DNA of 34,196 nt from DASPUI01 sp035622995 (GTDB lineage Bacteria; Verrucomicrobiota; Verrucomicrobiia; Chthoniobacterales; UBA10450), in assembly GCA_035622995.1 (NCBI GenBank), contig DASPUI010000037.1, forward strand, positions 1 through 34,196, in the 5' to 3' direction. Below are positions 1 through 8,290 of this stretch, piece by piece. The notes under the pieces were generated by a model. It had not been told where the DNA came from, ran no database searches, and saw nothing but the letters and a program-made list of their open reading frames with translations. Position 1 is the stretch's first letter. Each line of letters opens with the position of its first letter. Made by a program: the position numbers and the translations under genes.

Positions 1-506
1 TGACGCTACTGCGCGAGATGGGGCCGGTCCTGATCGCGGTGATCGTGATCGGCCGCAGCGGGTCAGCGGTGGCCGCGGAGCTCGGGACGATGAAGGTATC
101 GGAAGAGATCGAAGCGCTGGAAGTGATGGCGATCAACCCGATCCCGTATCTCGTTGTTCCCCGTTTTCTTGCCATGCTGGTAATGTTGCCGGCCCTTACA
201 ATCATGGGAAACTACATCGGCGTGTTCGGCGGATGGGCGGTTTGTCGTTTCGCTTTGGATTTCAATACCGCCGGCTATATCCTCCGTGCGTTGCAAAGCG
301 CGGACACTTGGGATTTGTATTCTGGTATGATCAAGAGCGGAGTGTTCGCGTGGCTGATCATCACGATTGCGTGTAACGCCGGTCTTCACGTCGAAGGCGG
401 AGCTGAAGGCGTCGGACAAGCGACGACGGCATCGGTCGTTCAGGCGTTGCTGGCCATGTTGGTCATGAATGCCGTGCTCACTGGAATCTTTTTCTTTGCC
501 GCATGA
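1..506 (+). CDS. mlaE: MlaE-family ABC transporter permease (5' truncated by window edge)
   Basis: The reading frame is open from base 3 to the stop at 504-506, giving 168 visible residues; the start lies upstream of the window. It shows the MlaE/YrbE permease core: REMGP near the beginning, then AAELGTMKVSEEIEALEVM and the NP that follows. Several hydrophobic membrane segments follow (LVVPRFLAMLVMLPALTIMG, the AWLIITIACNA stretch, and a C-terminal VVQALLAMLVMNAVLTGIFF). In the known family, MlaE forms the inner-membrane channel of the MlaFEDB complex, which moves phospholipids between the inner and outer membranes. Its stop overlaps the next start as ATGA, and mlaF and mlaD follow, so the three genes form an operon. 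An internal ATG at 18 is unlikely to be the start because conserved family sequence precedes it. Confidence 0.93.
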   Translation, partial: TLLREMGPVLIAVIVIGRSGSAVAAELGTMKVSEEIEALEVMAINPIPYLVVPRFLAMLVMLPALTIMGNYIGVFGGWAVCRFALDFNTAGYILRALQSADTWDLYSGMIKSGVFAWLIITIACNAGLHVEGGAEGVGQATTASVVQALLAMLVMNAVLTGIFFFAA

Positions 507-1357
507 ACTCCAACAGCGAGCCCGTTATCGAAGTCGTCGATTTGATACGCAAGTTCGGAGATCGCGCGGTCATTAACGATATCTCGTTCACGATTCATCG
601 CGGGGAGACATTGGTAATCATGGGCGGAAGCGGTTGTGGCAAGAGCACGCTGCTGCGGCACATCATCGGTTCGATGAAACCGACTTCGGGCTCAGTCAAG
701 ATTTTTGGCGAAGAGGTAACGGCCATGAACGAGCGCGAGATGGCAGACGTACGAAGACGATTCGGAATGTTATTTCAATCCGGCGCATTGCTCGCTTCAC
801 TAACGGTTGGCGAAAATGTCGCGCTGCCATTGTTACAGCACACCAAAATGTCAATCGATGAAATCGAAAAAGTGGTCCGGCAAAAATTGCAAATGGTCGG
901 GTTGAGCGGATTTGAAAACCTCAAACCAGCCGAGATCAGCGGTGGAATGAAAAAGCGCGTCGGGCTCGCTCGCGCTCTCGCCCTCGATCCCGAATTGCTC
1001 TTCAGCGACGAGCCGACGTCCGGGCTTGATCCGATCATGACCGCGGTGGTCGATCAATTAACCCTCAAGTTGACCCACGGAAGCCACATGACGGCGGTCG
1101 TAGTGACGCACGACATGACGAGCGCGTTTCGGATCGCGACCCGGATGATCATGCTTGGCCACGGTTCGATTGTGGCGCAGGGCACACCCGACGAAATCCG
1201 GAACAGTACCAATCCGGAAGTGCAACAGTTCATCAAGGGCGAGGCCGATGGACCAATCCCGTTAAATCTTTCGCAAGACGAACATGAAGATCATCAGCAT
1301 GTGAAGCCGAGGCCACTGGCCGCAGCCCGCGGTCGTTTTCATTTTAAAACGACGTGA
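503..1357 (+). CDS. mlaF: MlaF-type ABC transporter ATPase
   Basis: This 284-residue ATPase energises the Mla lipid transporter. Walker A is GGSGCGKST (residues 41-49), the Q-loop is FQSG near 91-94, the signature is SGGMKKRVGLARAL near 146-159, Walker B is LLFSDE (165-170), and a switch His occurs in VVVTHDM. Lys follows the signature SGGM in place of the usual Gln, as is common in MlaF/TtgA-like ATPases. The start overlaps the mlaE stop (ATGA) and its own stop overlaps the mlaD GTG start (GTGA), so translation is probably coupled. A charged, His-rich tail after about residue 250 is longer than in E. coli MlaF. Confidence 0.95.
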   Translation: MNSNSEPVIEVVDLIRKFGDRAVINDISFTIHRGETLVIMGGSGCGKSTLLRHIIGSMKPTSGSVKIFGEEVTAMNEREMADVRRRFGMLFQSGALLASLTVGENVALPLLQHTKMSIDEIEKVVRQKLQMVGLSGFENLKPAEISGGMKKRVGLARALALDPELLFSDEPTSGLDPIMTAVVDQLTLKLTHGSHMTAVVVTHDMTSAFRIATRMIMLGHGSIVAQGTPDEIRNSTNPEVQQFIKGEADGPIPLNLSQDEHEDHQHVKPRPLAAARGRFHFKTT

Positions 1358-2235
1358 AGAAAAATCTCTCGGACTACATTGTCGCTCTTTCGGTTATTGC
1401 GTGCAGCGTCGTGTTGCTTTCCGCGCTGACGTTTGCTCTGTCCGGTTATCGACTGAAAAAACCGAGCCGCACGTTGCAAATAAAGTACGAAGATGTGACC
1501 GGCATCAAAGTGCATTCAGAAGTGCGTTACGCTGGCGCGCCTGCGGGGCGGGTGATTGCGATGCGCCATCTCACATCGGCCGAACGGCAATCTTCGTCGA
1601 ACAAGAAAGACGCTGTCATCGTCACCATTAGTTTGGATGACGGAATTCCGCCGCTTCCGGCCGACGTCACCGCAACCCTGGGCGCAGATACCTTGCTGGC
1701 TCCAAAATTTGTTGCCCTTTCCGCAGGGACACCAGGTGGCAAGACTCTGGCCAACAATTCCTCGATAGAAGGGCATCCGGCTTACGGCATCGAAGAAATC
1801 ACCGCCGCGGCTGGTCCGCTTTTCGAGAACGCGAACAAGCTGATCGATAATCTGAATTTAACCGTCACCGATTTGAAGGATGATTTGGGAGGCTTTATGC
1901 CCAAACTCGGACCATTGGTCGACTCCGCGAAGATCGATGTCGATAAACTGCAAGAAGCTGTGAAAGGGCTGGACCAGGTTGAGGGGCAGGCCGGGACATT
2001 TCTCGATACCGCCGGCAGCTTCGTAACAACAACTGACAAATCACTCGAAGAACAGTTGCGGGAACTGCACGTGGTCCTGCTGAATTTGAAGGTCATCACC
2101 ACACACGCGAAAACGTTGGTCGACGCGCTGGCAGAGAAGCCAAACCGCGTAATCTTCAGTGGAAAACCTCCCCAATTGACCCCCGAATCGGAGATCATCA
2201 AAAGCCAAAAAGTGCTGCCGGGGAAAAAACCCTGA
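1354..2235 (+). CDS. mlaD: MlaD-type MCE-domain lipid-binding protein
   Basis: This 293-residue protein has a short cytoplasmic N-terminus, one membrane anchor at about residues 7-29, and an MCE domain at about 39-125 (KYEDVTGIKVHSEVRYAG, then AGRVIAM). A long, mostly helical C-terminal part of about 150 residues follows, with amphipathic stretches. E. coli MlaD is about 180 residues, so the helical tail is an extension, as in many MCE proteins outside Proteobacteria. The role, known for the family, is a periplasmic ring of MCE domains that passes lipid between the MlaE channel and the periplasm. The start is GTG, overlapping the mlaF stop (GTGA). No mlaB or mlaC gene follows. Confidence 0.92.
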   Translation: MKKNLSDYIVALSVIACSVVLLSALTFALSGYRLKKPSRTLQIKYEDVTGIKVHSEVRYAGAPAGRVIAMRHLTSAERQSSSNKKDAVIVTISLDDGIPPLPADVTATLGADTLLAPKFVALSAGTPGGKTLANNSSIEGHPAYGIEEITAAAGPLFENANKLIDNLNLTVTDLKDDLGGFMPKLGPLVDSAKIDVDKLQEAVKGLDQVEGQAGTFLDTAGSFVTTTDKSLEEQLRELHVVLLNLKVITTHAKTLVDALAEKPNRVIFSGKPPQLTPESEIIKSQKVLPGKKP

Positions 2236-2273
2236 GTATATCGATCAACGAACTACGTCGCTGCGGCGTTACG

Positions 2274-2301
2274 TTGACAGAGAATACTCGCGCGTTAGTC
2301 T
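2274..2301 (+). promoter_or_regulatory. candidate sigma70-type promoter of tRNA-Cys
   Basis: A perfect -35 hexamer TTGACA lies at 2274-2279. A weak -10 (TAGTCT, 2296-2301) follows after 16 bases and ends 17 bases before the mature tRNA 5' end. The -10 matches the consensus at only three positions, so this rests mainly on the -35 and its placement. Confidence 0.4.
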
Positions 2302-2318
2302 CACTGCTCGCAGCAACT

Positions 2319-2390
2319 GGCGGGGTAGCCAAGTGGTAAGGTCGCGGTCTGCAAAACCGCTATTCGCGGGTTCGATTCCCGCCCCCGCCT
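2319..2390 (+). tRNA. tRNA-Cys (anticodon GCA)
   Basis: The full cloverleaf can be drawn. The acceptor stem GGCGGGG (2319-2325) pairs with CCCCGCC (2383-2389). The anticodon stem GCGGT/ACCGC (2344-2348 and 2356-2360) closes the 7-base loop CTGCAAA with anticodon GCA at 2351-2353. The T arm GCGGG-TTCGATT-CCCGC spans 2366-2382. The discriminator base is T2390; U73 is the known identity base for cysteinyl-tRNA synthetase. The 3' CCA is not encoded. Confidence 0.97.
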
Positions 2391-2481
2391 CATCTTCGAT
2401 ATTGTTTGCTGACTAGCTGCGCGCGCACGTGGAATTGTCGCATCTCTTCGACTGAGGCAAACACAAAGTGAACCGCTCGCG

Positions 2482-3300
2482 TTATCGACCGGTCACGCCT
2501 TTGTCTTGTTTTGAACCCTCTGCGACCGCTAGGTTTTCTTTACGCCTGTTGATGACGAACGTATTGTTTTCTCCCAAAGTTGACCACGGCCCGCGGGGCA
2601 CTTCGGTAAAGTCCACAAACCGCCAGTCGGTGACGTCGATCTCTTTCAATCCGAGGTAGTCTCGCACTGCAGGGGAGACATCGAGGCCTGCGCCCTTATT
2701 TAGATTGGGTTTTGGACGTTCTTTGCCAAACACATACTGCCAATGGTCCGTTCGGAAAGGCCCTGCGTCCTCCCATTGAGCATACGCGACTCGATCGCCT
2801 TTGCGGATCGCAACCCATCGATCTTTGCAAGTCGAAATAGCCGGGCCTCGGTACGCTTCTTTAAACCATGGAACAATGCGAGGCGCTTCCGGTCGGTGAC
2901 CGGTACTTGCTTTATCGTTGTAGGGGAGCGCGCAGTAAAACGGGTTCTGCCGCGGGGTAAATTTTACCGGAATATAATTACTCCGATGGGCGGGATTGGG
3001 ATCATCAAAACCGCCATAGTTTTTTGTCCACTGTTTGTCCCAGGCACTTGTCCGATTCGGCACTAGATTTCTCCCGCCGGGCTTTTCGCCAGTCCAAAAA
3101 ACTGTTGTCACGATACTCGCCTTCCACGGATAATGGCTTACGGGCCGAGTGACAGACGATTTTCCGCTGACGGGCTTCTCTTTTTTTGCGACAACTTCGT
3201 TTTGGGCAGCAAACGACGGATCAAAAGCAATGAAGAGCGAGAAGCAAGACAGACCAAGTGAACGGTATCTCCCCATAACTTTCAATCGGTTCCCGTTCAA
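2482..3300 (-). CDS. exported protein, possible double-psi beta-barrel (RlpA-like) fold
   Basis: This 272-residue protein has a probable signal peptide (positive start, hydrophobic stretch at about residues 14-27, AQ cleavage region near 32-33). The mature part has two cysteines (C123, C158) that could form a disulphide. Around residues 170-230 the pattern VAYAQWEDAGPF, then KGAGLDVSPAVRDYLGL, then DVTDWRFVD resembles the RlpA/expansin barrel signature, in which a DxGPF turn is followed by an LS/DVS helix and an LG turn. That similarity is my inference and the overall identity is not established. The first ATG (3300) and a second in-frame ATG (3276) both fit the signal peptide. It stands alone, convergent with tRNA-Cys, and no partner genes suggest a substrate. 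Confidence 0.7.
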   Translation of the reverse strand: MNGNRLKVMGRYRSLGLSCFSLFIAFDPSFAAQNEVVAKKEKPVSGKSSVTRPVSHYPWKASIVTTVFWTGEKPGGRNLVPNRTSAWDKQWTKNYGGFDDPNPAHRSNYIPVKFTPRQNPFYCALPYNDKASTGHRPEAPRIVPWFKEAYRGPAISTCKDRWVAIRKGDRVAYAQWEDAGPFRTDHWQYVFGKERPKPNLNKGAGLDVSPAVRDYLGLKEIDVTDWRFVDFTEVPRGPWSTLGENNTFVINRRKENLAVAEGSKQDKGVTGR

Positions 3301-3513
3301 ACACTGCGTGAAGTCCGGAAACTACATTTTGCGTTTCGCGGCCTACACTAGCACGTCGAGCCAGAATTTGAAGCAGCTTCGCATTCTTTATCCGATATTG
3401 TTCGCCGATGTGCTACGCGTGTGGAGGTTTGTTCGCCCTTCGGTTGATTGTTACTATGTTTAGAGACAACCGGATCCCCTGCTTCGCTCCGTCACTGAAA
3501 AACAAGACTGGCC

Positions 3514-4428
3514 CTACAACAGTTCCTGGACTAAACGCTCGGCGCATTCCGGGGAAATGCCGAGATTTCGGAATGCGAGCGGTCCTTCGCCCGTGTGCAA
3601 GACTGGCTCCAGATCTTCCAAGCTTTGCAAGTCAGAGCGGCGCCAAAACAATCCAATGGGAATCTCTTCCCCCCACTGATATCCGCGCTCTATGGCTTCG
3701 TGCAGATCGGTCGGGTCGTGGTTCTGTTCCTCGAGAGTTTTCACGCGCGGACTAAACCACTGGTAAGTATTGTCCTTATTGTAGGTGACGCATGGGCTTA
3801 AAACATCTACCAGCGCGAAGCCCTTGTGTTGAATCGCGCCTTTGAACATTTCGACCATGTGTTTCTGTTTGCCGCTGAACGCGCGCGCCACATAAGTTGC
3901 ACCCCCAACGATCGCCATCGGGACCGGATTAATCGGATTCTCCACGCTTCCGTACGGAGTGCTCTTGGTTTTCATGCCCTTGACGCTGGTGGGCGAGCAT
4001 TGCCCGGTCGTTAGGCCGTAAATCTGGTTGTCCATCACGACGTAAGTCAGGTCAACGTTACGCCGCATGGTGTGAACGAAATGGTTGCCGCCTATTCCGT
4101 AACCGTCGCCGTCGCCACCGGTGCAAATCACCTTGAGCTCGTGATTGCCGAGTCGGACGCCTGTCGCAACCGCCAGAGCGCGGCCATGGAGTGTGTGCAT
4201 TCCGTAAGTGTTGACGTAGCCGGGCAGATTTGACGAACAGCCGATCCCGCTGATGACGCAAACTTGATGCGGCTGTAATCCCAATTCGAACATCGCGGTT
4301 TGGAGCGCGGCGAGCACGGAAAAATCGCCGCAGCCGGGACACCAATCAGGATGGATCCTGCCGCGGTACGTCTCCTTCGTTAATTGGCCGGGTTGGATGG
4401 TGGCGGGCGGTGCAGTTGGCGCGCTCAT
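3514..4428 (-). CDS. korB: 2-oxoacid:ferredoxin oxidoreductase, beta subunit
   Basis: This 304-residue subunit binds thiamine pyrophosphate. The TPP/Mg motif is GGDGDGYGIGGNHF (about 104-117), followed by MDNQIYGLTTGQ (132-143). Four cysteines in the positions expected for the proximal [4Fe-4S] cluster are visible: C30, C33 (WCPGCGDF), C64 (GIGCSS) and C212 (SPCVTYN). The enzyme family couples oxidative decarboxylation of a 2-oxoacid to CoA with ferredoxin reduction, or runs in reverse. The gene starts 6 bases after the korA stop, so the two are co-transcribed. Whether the substrate is 2-oxoglutarate or pyruvate cannot be decided from sequence alone; the split alpha/beta organisation and the beta sequence favour Kor-type enzymes. 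The C-terminus ends with an acidic, Leu-rich tail. Confidence 0.93.
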   Translation of the reverse strand: MSAPTAPPATIQPGQLTKETYRGRIHPDWCPGCGDFSVLAALQTAMFELGLQPHQVCVISGIGCSSNLPGYVNTYGMHTLHGRALAVATGVRLGNHELKVICTGGDGDGYGIGGNHFVHTMRRNVDLTYVVMDNQIYGLTTGQCSPTSVKGMKTKSTPYGSVENPINPVPMAIVGGATYVARAFSGKQKHMVEMFKGAIQHKGFALVDVLSPCVTYNKDNTYQWFSPRVKTLEEQNHDPTDLHEAIERGYQWGEEIPIGLFWRRSDLQSLEDLEPVLHTGEGPLAFRNLGISPECAERLVQELL

Positions 4429-4434
4429 GTTTCG

Positions 4435-6240
4435 TTAGGCGTTGACTTCATGGACAGGGATGGAAAGACGGGTCTGACCGGTCAATTGCTCCTTCACTGC
4501 GTCGACAATGTGGTGCGGCATGAACGGCTCGCCGTCGTACTTGCGAATGTGACCGTGCGCATTGAATCCGGTTTCGCTTCGGAGATAACGGGCAAATTGT
4601 CCGCTTTGATTGTTCTCAACCACGATCACATTTTTGCTGCGACCAAGAATGGCGCTGATCTCGTCGGCGTGCAGCGGCACGATCCATTTGATGGCGAGCT
4701 GATTGGCCACAATCCCCTCTTCGCCCGCGAGTTTTTCCACCGCTTCCCGAATGACGCCTTCGGTCGACCCCCAGCCGAGCAGGGTTACATCGGCCTTCTC
4801 CGGACCAACGAGCTTTGGCGCCGCGAGATCCTTGACCACGCCTTGCATCTTGCGCGCGCGTTTCTCCACCATCACCCGGCGTTTCTGCGGATTCGTAAAT
4901 TCGTCGCTAATCAGTGTGCCGTCTTCGTCATGCTCGTCGGTGGCGGCAGTAAAAATGTGTCCAGGCACTCCAGGGACAGCGCGGGGTGAAATTCCACTTG
5001 GTGTGTTCTTGTAACGCAAATACGTCTTATCATTGTAACCGCTTCCCGGACTTGCGCCGTTTCCATTGCCGCTGGCCAGAATCAATTCGCCGCGATCGAT
5101 CTTTACTCCGAAATTCAGGTCATCCGGATCGATGCTGGAGGTTCCTTCGGAAATCAGCAGATCGGACAACACGAGACCGGGACATTGGTATTTATCGCAA
5201 AGGTTGAATAACTCCGGAACTGTCCGGAAAAGATCCAGCTGATTCGTGGGCGCGACGACAACGCGCGGATAATCGCCCTGCCCGGCCCCGAGTATCTGCC
5301 AAAGGTCACCTTGCTCGGTTTTGGTTGGCACGCCTGTTGCCGGCCCGGCTCGTTGCACATCGACACAGACAACTGGCGTCTCAATCATTCCAGCCATGCC
5401 CACCGCTTCGGTCATCAATGCAAATCCGCCGCCGCTCGTCGCGCACATTGCGCGGCAGCCGGTGTGGGCCGCGCCAATTACCATGTTCATTACGCCGATC
5501 TCATCTTCGACTTGCCGAACCATGATGCCGAGATCGCGCGCGTGCGCCGCCATCCACATCAACACACCGGTGGACGGGCTCATTGGATATGCCGCGTAAA
5601 ATTTCACGCCTGCGGCCGCGCCGCCCATGGCGATGGCCTGGTTCCCGGTAATCACGCCCAGCGGCTTCGGCCCTTTCGGCGCCTTCCACGGGAACGCGGC
5701 GAAATTCTGGGCCGCGTAATCGTAGCCTGCGCGAGCAATGGCCACATTTTGGCCGACGATTGCGTCGCCCTTTTTTTTGAATTGCCGTGCAATGACTGTC
5801 TCGAGCGGTTCCGATTCTATCCCAAGCAACTGGAGCGTTGCGCCGAGAGCAGCGGTGTTGACTGCCAGCTTGTTGCCCTTGGTCAATTCCTTCATCGGCA
5901 TGGCGCAGAGTTGGACTCCGTCTGCCGCTTTCCCGGGCGTGACGTTCTCTTTGTCGTAAATGGCGCACGCGCCGCTCTTCAGAAGATGGAGATGCCGATT
6001 CATCGTGTCCTGATTCAGCGGAATGAACACGTCGATCTTGTCACCCAGGTTGAGGACCGGCCCGTCGCCAGCGCGAATCGTCAGGAAAGTATGGCCGCCT
6101 CGAATGATCGACTGGTAAGCATTGTAGGCATTGAGATGTAGTCCCCGGCGCGCAAAGATAAGCGCGAGAATATTTCCAGTGGAGGCGATCCCCTGGCCGT
6201 TTTCTCCGCCAATGCCGACTGCAAAGTCAATTTTGTTCAT
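4435..6240 (-). CDS. korA: 2-oxoacid:ferredoxin oxidoreductase, fused gamma-alpha subunit
   Basis: This 601-residue protein joins two subunits. Residues 1 to about 185 are the gamma domain, beginning with the GIGGENGQGIASTG nucleotide-type loop. From about 195 on is the alpha subunit (GNQAIAMGGAAAGVKFYAAYPMSPSTG, split here by its turn; RQVEDEIGVMNMVIGA; CATSGGGFALMTEA; RAGPATGVPTKTEQGD). A transketolase C-terminal-like domain lies near 480-590 (LLGWGSTEGV; IVVENNQSGQFARYLR). It pairs with korB to form the catalytic heterodimer. No delta (ferredoxin-like) subunit gene is present, as in other two-gene Kor enzymes. It is divergent from the VOC-protein gene, with about 145 bases between them. 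Confidence 0.94.
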   Translation of the reverse strand: MNKIDFAVGIGGENGQGIASTGNILALIFARRGLHLNAYNAYQSIIRGGHTFLTIRAGDGPVLNLGDKIDVFIPLNQDTMNRHLHLLKSGACAIYDKENVTPGKAADGVQLCAMPMKELTKGNKLAVNTAALGATLQLLGIESEPLETVIARQFKKKGDAIVGQNVAIARAGYDYAAQNFAAFPWKAPKGPKPLGVITGNQAIAMGGAAAGVKFYAAYPMSPSTGVLMWMAAHARDLGIMVRQVEDEIGVMNMVIGAAHTGCRAMCATSGGGFALMTEAVGMAGMIETPVVCVDVQRAGPATGVPTKTEQGDLWQILGAGQGDYPRVVVAPTNQLDLFRTVPELFNLCDKYQCPGLVLSDLLISEGTSSIDPDDLNFGVKIDRGELILASGNGNGASPGSGYNDKTYLRYKNTPSGISPRAVPGVPGHIFTAATDEHDEDGTLISDEFTNPQKRRVMVEKRARKMQGVVKDLAAPKLVGPEKADVTLLGWGSTEGVIREAVEKLAGEEGIVANQLAIKWIVPLHADEISAILGRSKNVIVVENNQSGQFARYLRSETGFNAHGHIRKYDGEPFMPHHIVDAVKEQLTGQTRLSIPVHEVNA

Positions 6241-6385
6241 TACGCCGGAACCGGTTTTGCAGGTCGGCGCGTAAATTTGCTGTGTCGCAGGCGAATAAGC
6301 AAGCTAAAGCCAGAGCGTTAGACTTGCGCCGCACCCGGCCGGCGGCTAATGCTGGTGGCTGGCTAAAACTGCCAAGGAAGGACGA

Positions 6386-6871
6386 ATGAAAAAGGTAAAT
6401 GCTTTTTTATGGTTCGATTCGGAAGCAGAGGAGGCGGCCAAGTTCTACGTCGGCATTTTCAAAAATTCGAAGATCGGCAAGGTTGCGCATTTTCCAAAAG
6501 AGGCGGCTGAGATAATTGGTCGGCCGCCAGGATCAGTCATGACGGTCGAGTTCACGCTCGATCGAGTCGATTTTGTGGGCCTGAACGGCGGCCCGCAATT
6601 CAAGTTCACCGAAGCGACCTCATTCTCAGTCAACTGTGAAACCCAGGAGGAGATCGATTATTTCTGGGAGAAACTCTCCGCCGATGGTGGATCGACCGGA
6701 CCCTGCGGGTGGCTTAAAGACAAATTCGGCCTCTCCTGGCAAGTGAACCCGGTCGTCCTCCGTGACATGCTTAGCGACCCGGATCGGGAGAAAGCCGAAC
6801 GCGTCATGACCGCGATGATGGGAATGGACAAGATCGATATCGCAAAACTCAACAAGGCTTATCACGGTTAG
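6386..6871 (+). CDS. VOC-superfamily protein, PhnB/3-demethylubiquinone methyltransferase-like
   Basis: This 161-residue protein starts with VNAFLWFDSEAEEAAKFYVG, typical of the PhnB-like (PF06983-type) branch of the glyoxalase/dioxygenase fold. The usual family landmarks follow: PGSVMTVEFTLDR, GLNGG, EIDYFWEKLSADGG, CGWLKDKFGLSWQVNP and the helical C-terminus with RVMTAMMGMDKIDI. A strong ribosome site AAGGAAGG sits about 4 bases before the ATG. Members of this family rarely have a proven substrate, and the database name '3-demethylubiquinone methyltransferase' is probably misleading. No neighbouring gene indicates a role. Confidence 0.88.
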   Translation: MKKVNAFLWFDSEAEEAAKFYVGIFKNSKIGKVAHFPKEAAEIIGRPPGSVMTVEFTLDRVDFVGLNGGPQFKFTEATSFSVNCETQEEIDYFWEKLSADGGSTGPCGWLKDKFGLSWQVNPVVLRDMLSDPDREKAERVMTAMMGMDKIDIAKLNKAYHG

Positions 6872-6966
6872 ACCGGATTTGCCCAGGCCGACCAGGCTCT
6901 TCGATCGGGCATTGATAGAATAATTCCTGAAATCCAGTTAATCGTTAGGGTGCAGGCAATCGAAGC

Positions 6967-6998
6967 GTTGGACGTTGAGCGTTGAATGTTGAACGTTG
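6967..6998 (+). repeat. degenerate heptanucleotide repeat (GTTGARC) upstream of hemL
   Basis: Four complete 7-base units stand head to tail: GTTGGAC (6967-6973), GTTGAGC (6974-6980), GTTGAAT (6981-6987) and GTTGAAC (6988-6994), followed by a partial GTTG (6995-6998). The array ends 11 bases before the hemL start codon, so it lies in the untranslated leader or promoter. Confidence 0.8.
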
Positions 6999-7009
6999 CC
7001 TAGATTTCC

Positions 7010-8290
7010 ATGACTTCACATTCATCAGAACTTTTTTCCCGGGCGCAAAAGCATATTCCGGGCGGAGTGAACTCGCCGGTCCGCGCTTTTCGCAACGTGA
7101 ATAGCGAGCCGTTCTTCGTCGAACGAGCGAAAGGCGCGTATATCTACGATGTCGACGGAAAGGAATATATCGATTACGTCGGCAGTTGGGGTCCGGCGAT
7201 TCTTGGTCACGGACCGAAAGTTATTCTCGATTCAGTCCGGAAAGCGGCCGAGCACGGCCTCAGTTTCGGGATTCCGAATCCGTTGGAAGTCGAGCTGGCC
7301 GAATTGATCTGCGATTGGATGCCGTCGATTGAAAAGATTCGGATGGTTAATAGCGGAACGGAAGCGACGATGTCGTGCATTCGTCTGGCGCGTGGCTTTA
7401 CCGGGCGCGATAAAATCATCAAGTTTGACGGCTGCTATCACGGGCACGTCGACGCGCTGCTGGTGAAATCGGGCAGCGGCGGACTCACCCATGGCCAGCC
7501 CGACAGCGCCGGCGTTCCGCGCGCGTTTGCCGATCTTACCATCTCGTTACCGTTCAACGACGTCGACCTCGTGCGAAAAACGTTTCGCGAGAACCAAAAT
7601 CAAATCGCCGCCGTTATTCTCGAACCGATTCCGGCAAATGCGGGTCTGTATTTTCCAAAAACCAATTTCCTTTTGAGCGTGCGCGAGGAATGCACAAACA
7701 ACGGCACGGTTTTGATCTTCGACGAAGTGATGACCGGTTTTCGGGTCGCGCGGGGCGGCGCCCAGGAAATCTATCGAGTCACACCGGATTTGACGGCGCT
7801 TGGAAAAGTGATCGGTGGAGGTCTGCCGGTCGGCGCGTTCGGTGGTCGCGCCGAAATCATGGATCAACTTTCGCCCGATGGACCGGTTTATCAGGCCGGC
7901 ACGCTTGCGGGAAACCCGCTCGCGATGGCAGCGGGTTTGGCACAACTGCGCGAACTGGAGCGGATCAACGGATGGAAGCTGCTCGAAGAACTTGGCGCTG
8001 AGTTTGAACGGCGAACCAGGAGCGCAATCGCCCAGTCGAAAATCGATCTTACGTTTCACCGGATCGGTTCAATGTTCTGCTTGTTTTTCGCGCGCGGGCC
8101 AATCATCGATTTAGCCGGCGCAAAACGGAGCGATTTGAAATTATTCGCAAAATTCTTCCACGGTTGCCTCGAGCGGGGAGTTTATTTTGCACCATCACAA
8201 TTCGAGACCGGATTTATTTCGGCCGCGCACACGAATGAGGATCTGACCAAGACGGCGGATCTTGTGAGCGGATTCTTGGCAAGGCTGTAG
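7010..8290 (+). CDS. hemL: glutamate-1-semialdehyde 2,1-aminomutase
   Basis: This 426-residue, full-length PLP enzyme converts glutamate-1-semialdehyde to 5-aminolevulinate in the C5 pathway of tetrapyrrole synthesis. It opens with the family signature (FSRAQKHIPGGVNSPVRAF). It has NSGTEATMSCIRLARGFTGR (114-133), CYHGHVDALLVKSGSG, the PLP-interacting Asp in LIFDEVMTGFR (D238) and the Schiff-base lysine K266 in TALGKVIGGGLPVGAFGG. There is no clear Shine-Dalgarno sequence before the ATG; the leader is occupied by the heptad repeat. The end of the gene forms the left foot of a large inverted repeat. Confidence 0.98.
   Translation: MTSHSSELFSRAQKHIPGGVNSPVRAFRNVNSEPFFVERAKGAYIYDVDGKEYIDYVGSWGPAILGHGPKVILDSVRKAAEHGLSFGIPNPLEVELAELICDWMPSIEKIRMVNSGTEATMSCIRLARGFTGRDKIIKFDGCYHGHVDALLVKSGSGGLTHGQPDSAGVPRAFADLTISLPFNDVDLVRKTFRENQNQIAAVILEPIPANAGLYFPKTNFLLSVREECTNNGTVLIFDEVMTGFRVARGGAQEIYRVTPDLTALGKVIGGGLPVGAFGGRAEIMDQLSPDGPVYQAGTLAGNPLAMAAGLAQLRELERINGWKLLEELGAEFERRTRSAIAQSKIDLTFHRIGSMFCLFFARGPIIDLAGAKRSDLKLFAKFFHGCLERGVYFAPSQFETGFISAAHTNEDLTKTADLVSGFLARL

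Noticed and set aside
3301..3513. Possible small gene in the 213-base gap between the exported protein and korB
   Set aside because: Open frames here lack ribosome sites and any recognisable protein pattern; the region is best read as leader and promoter sequence for the minus-strand gene at 3300 plus the korB 3' region.
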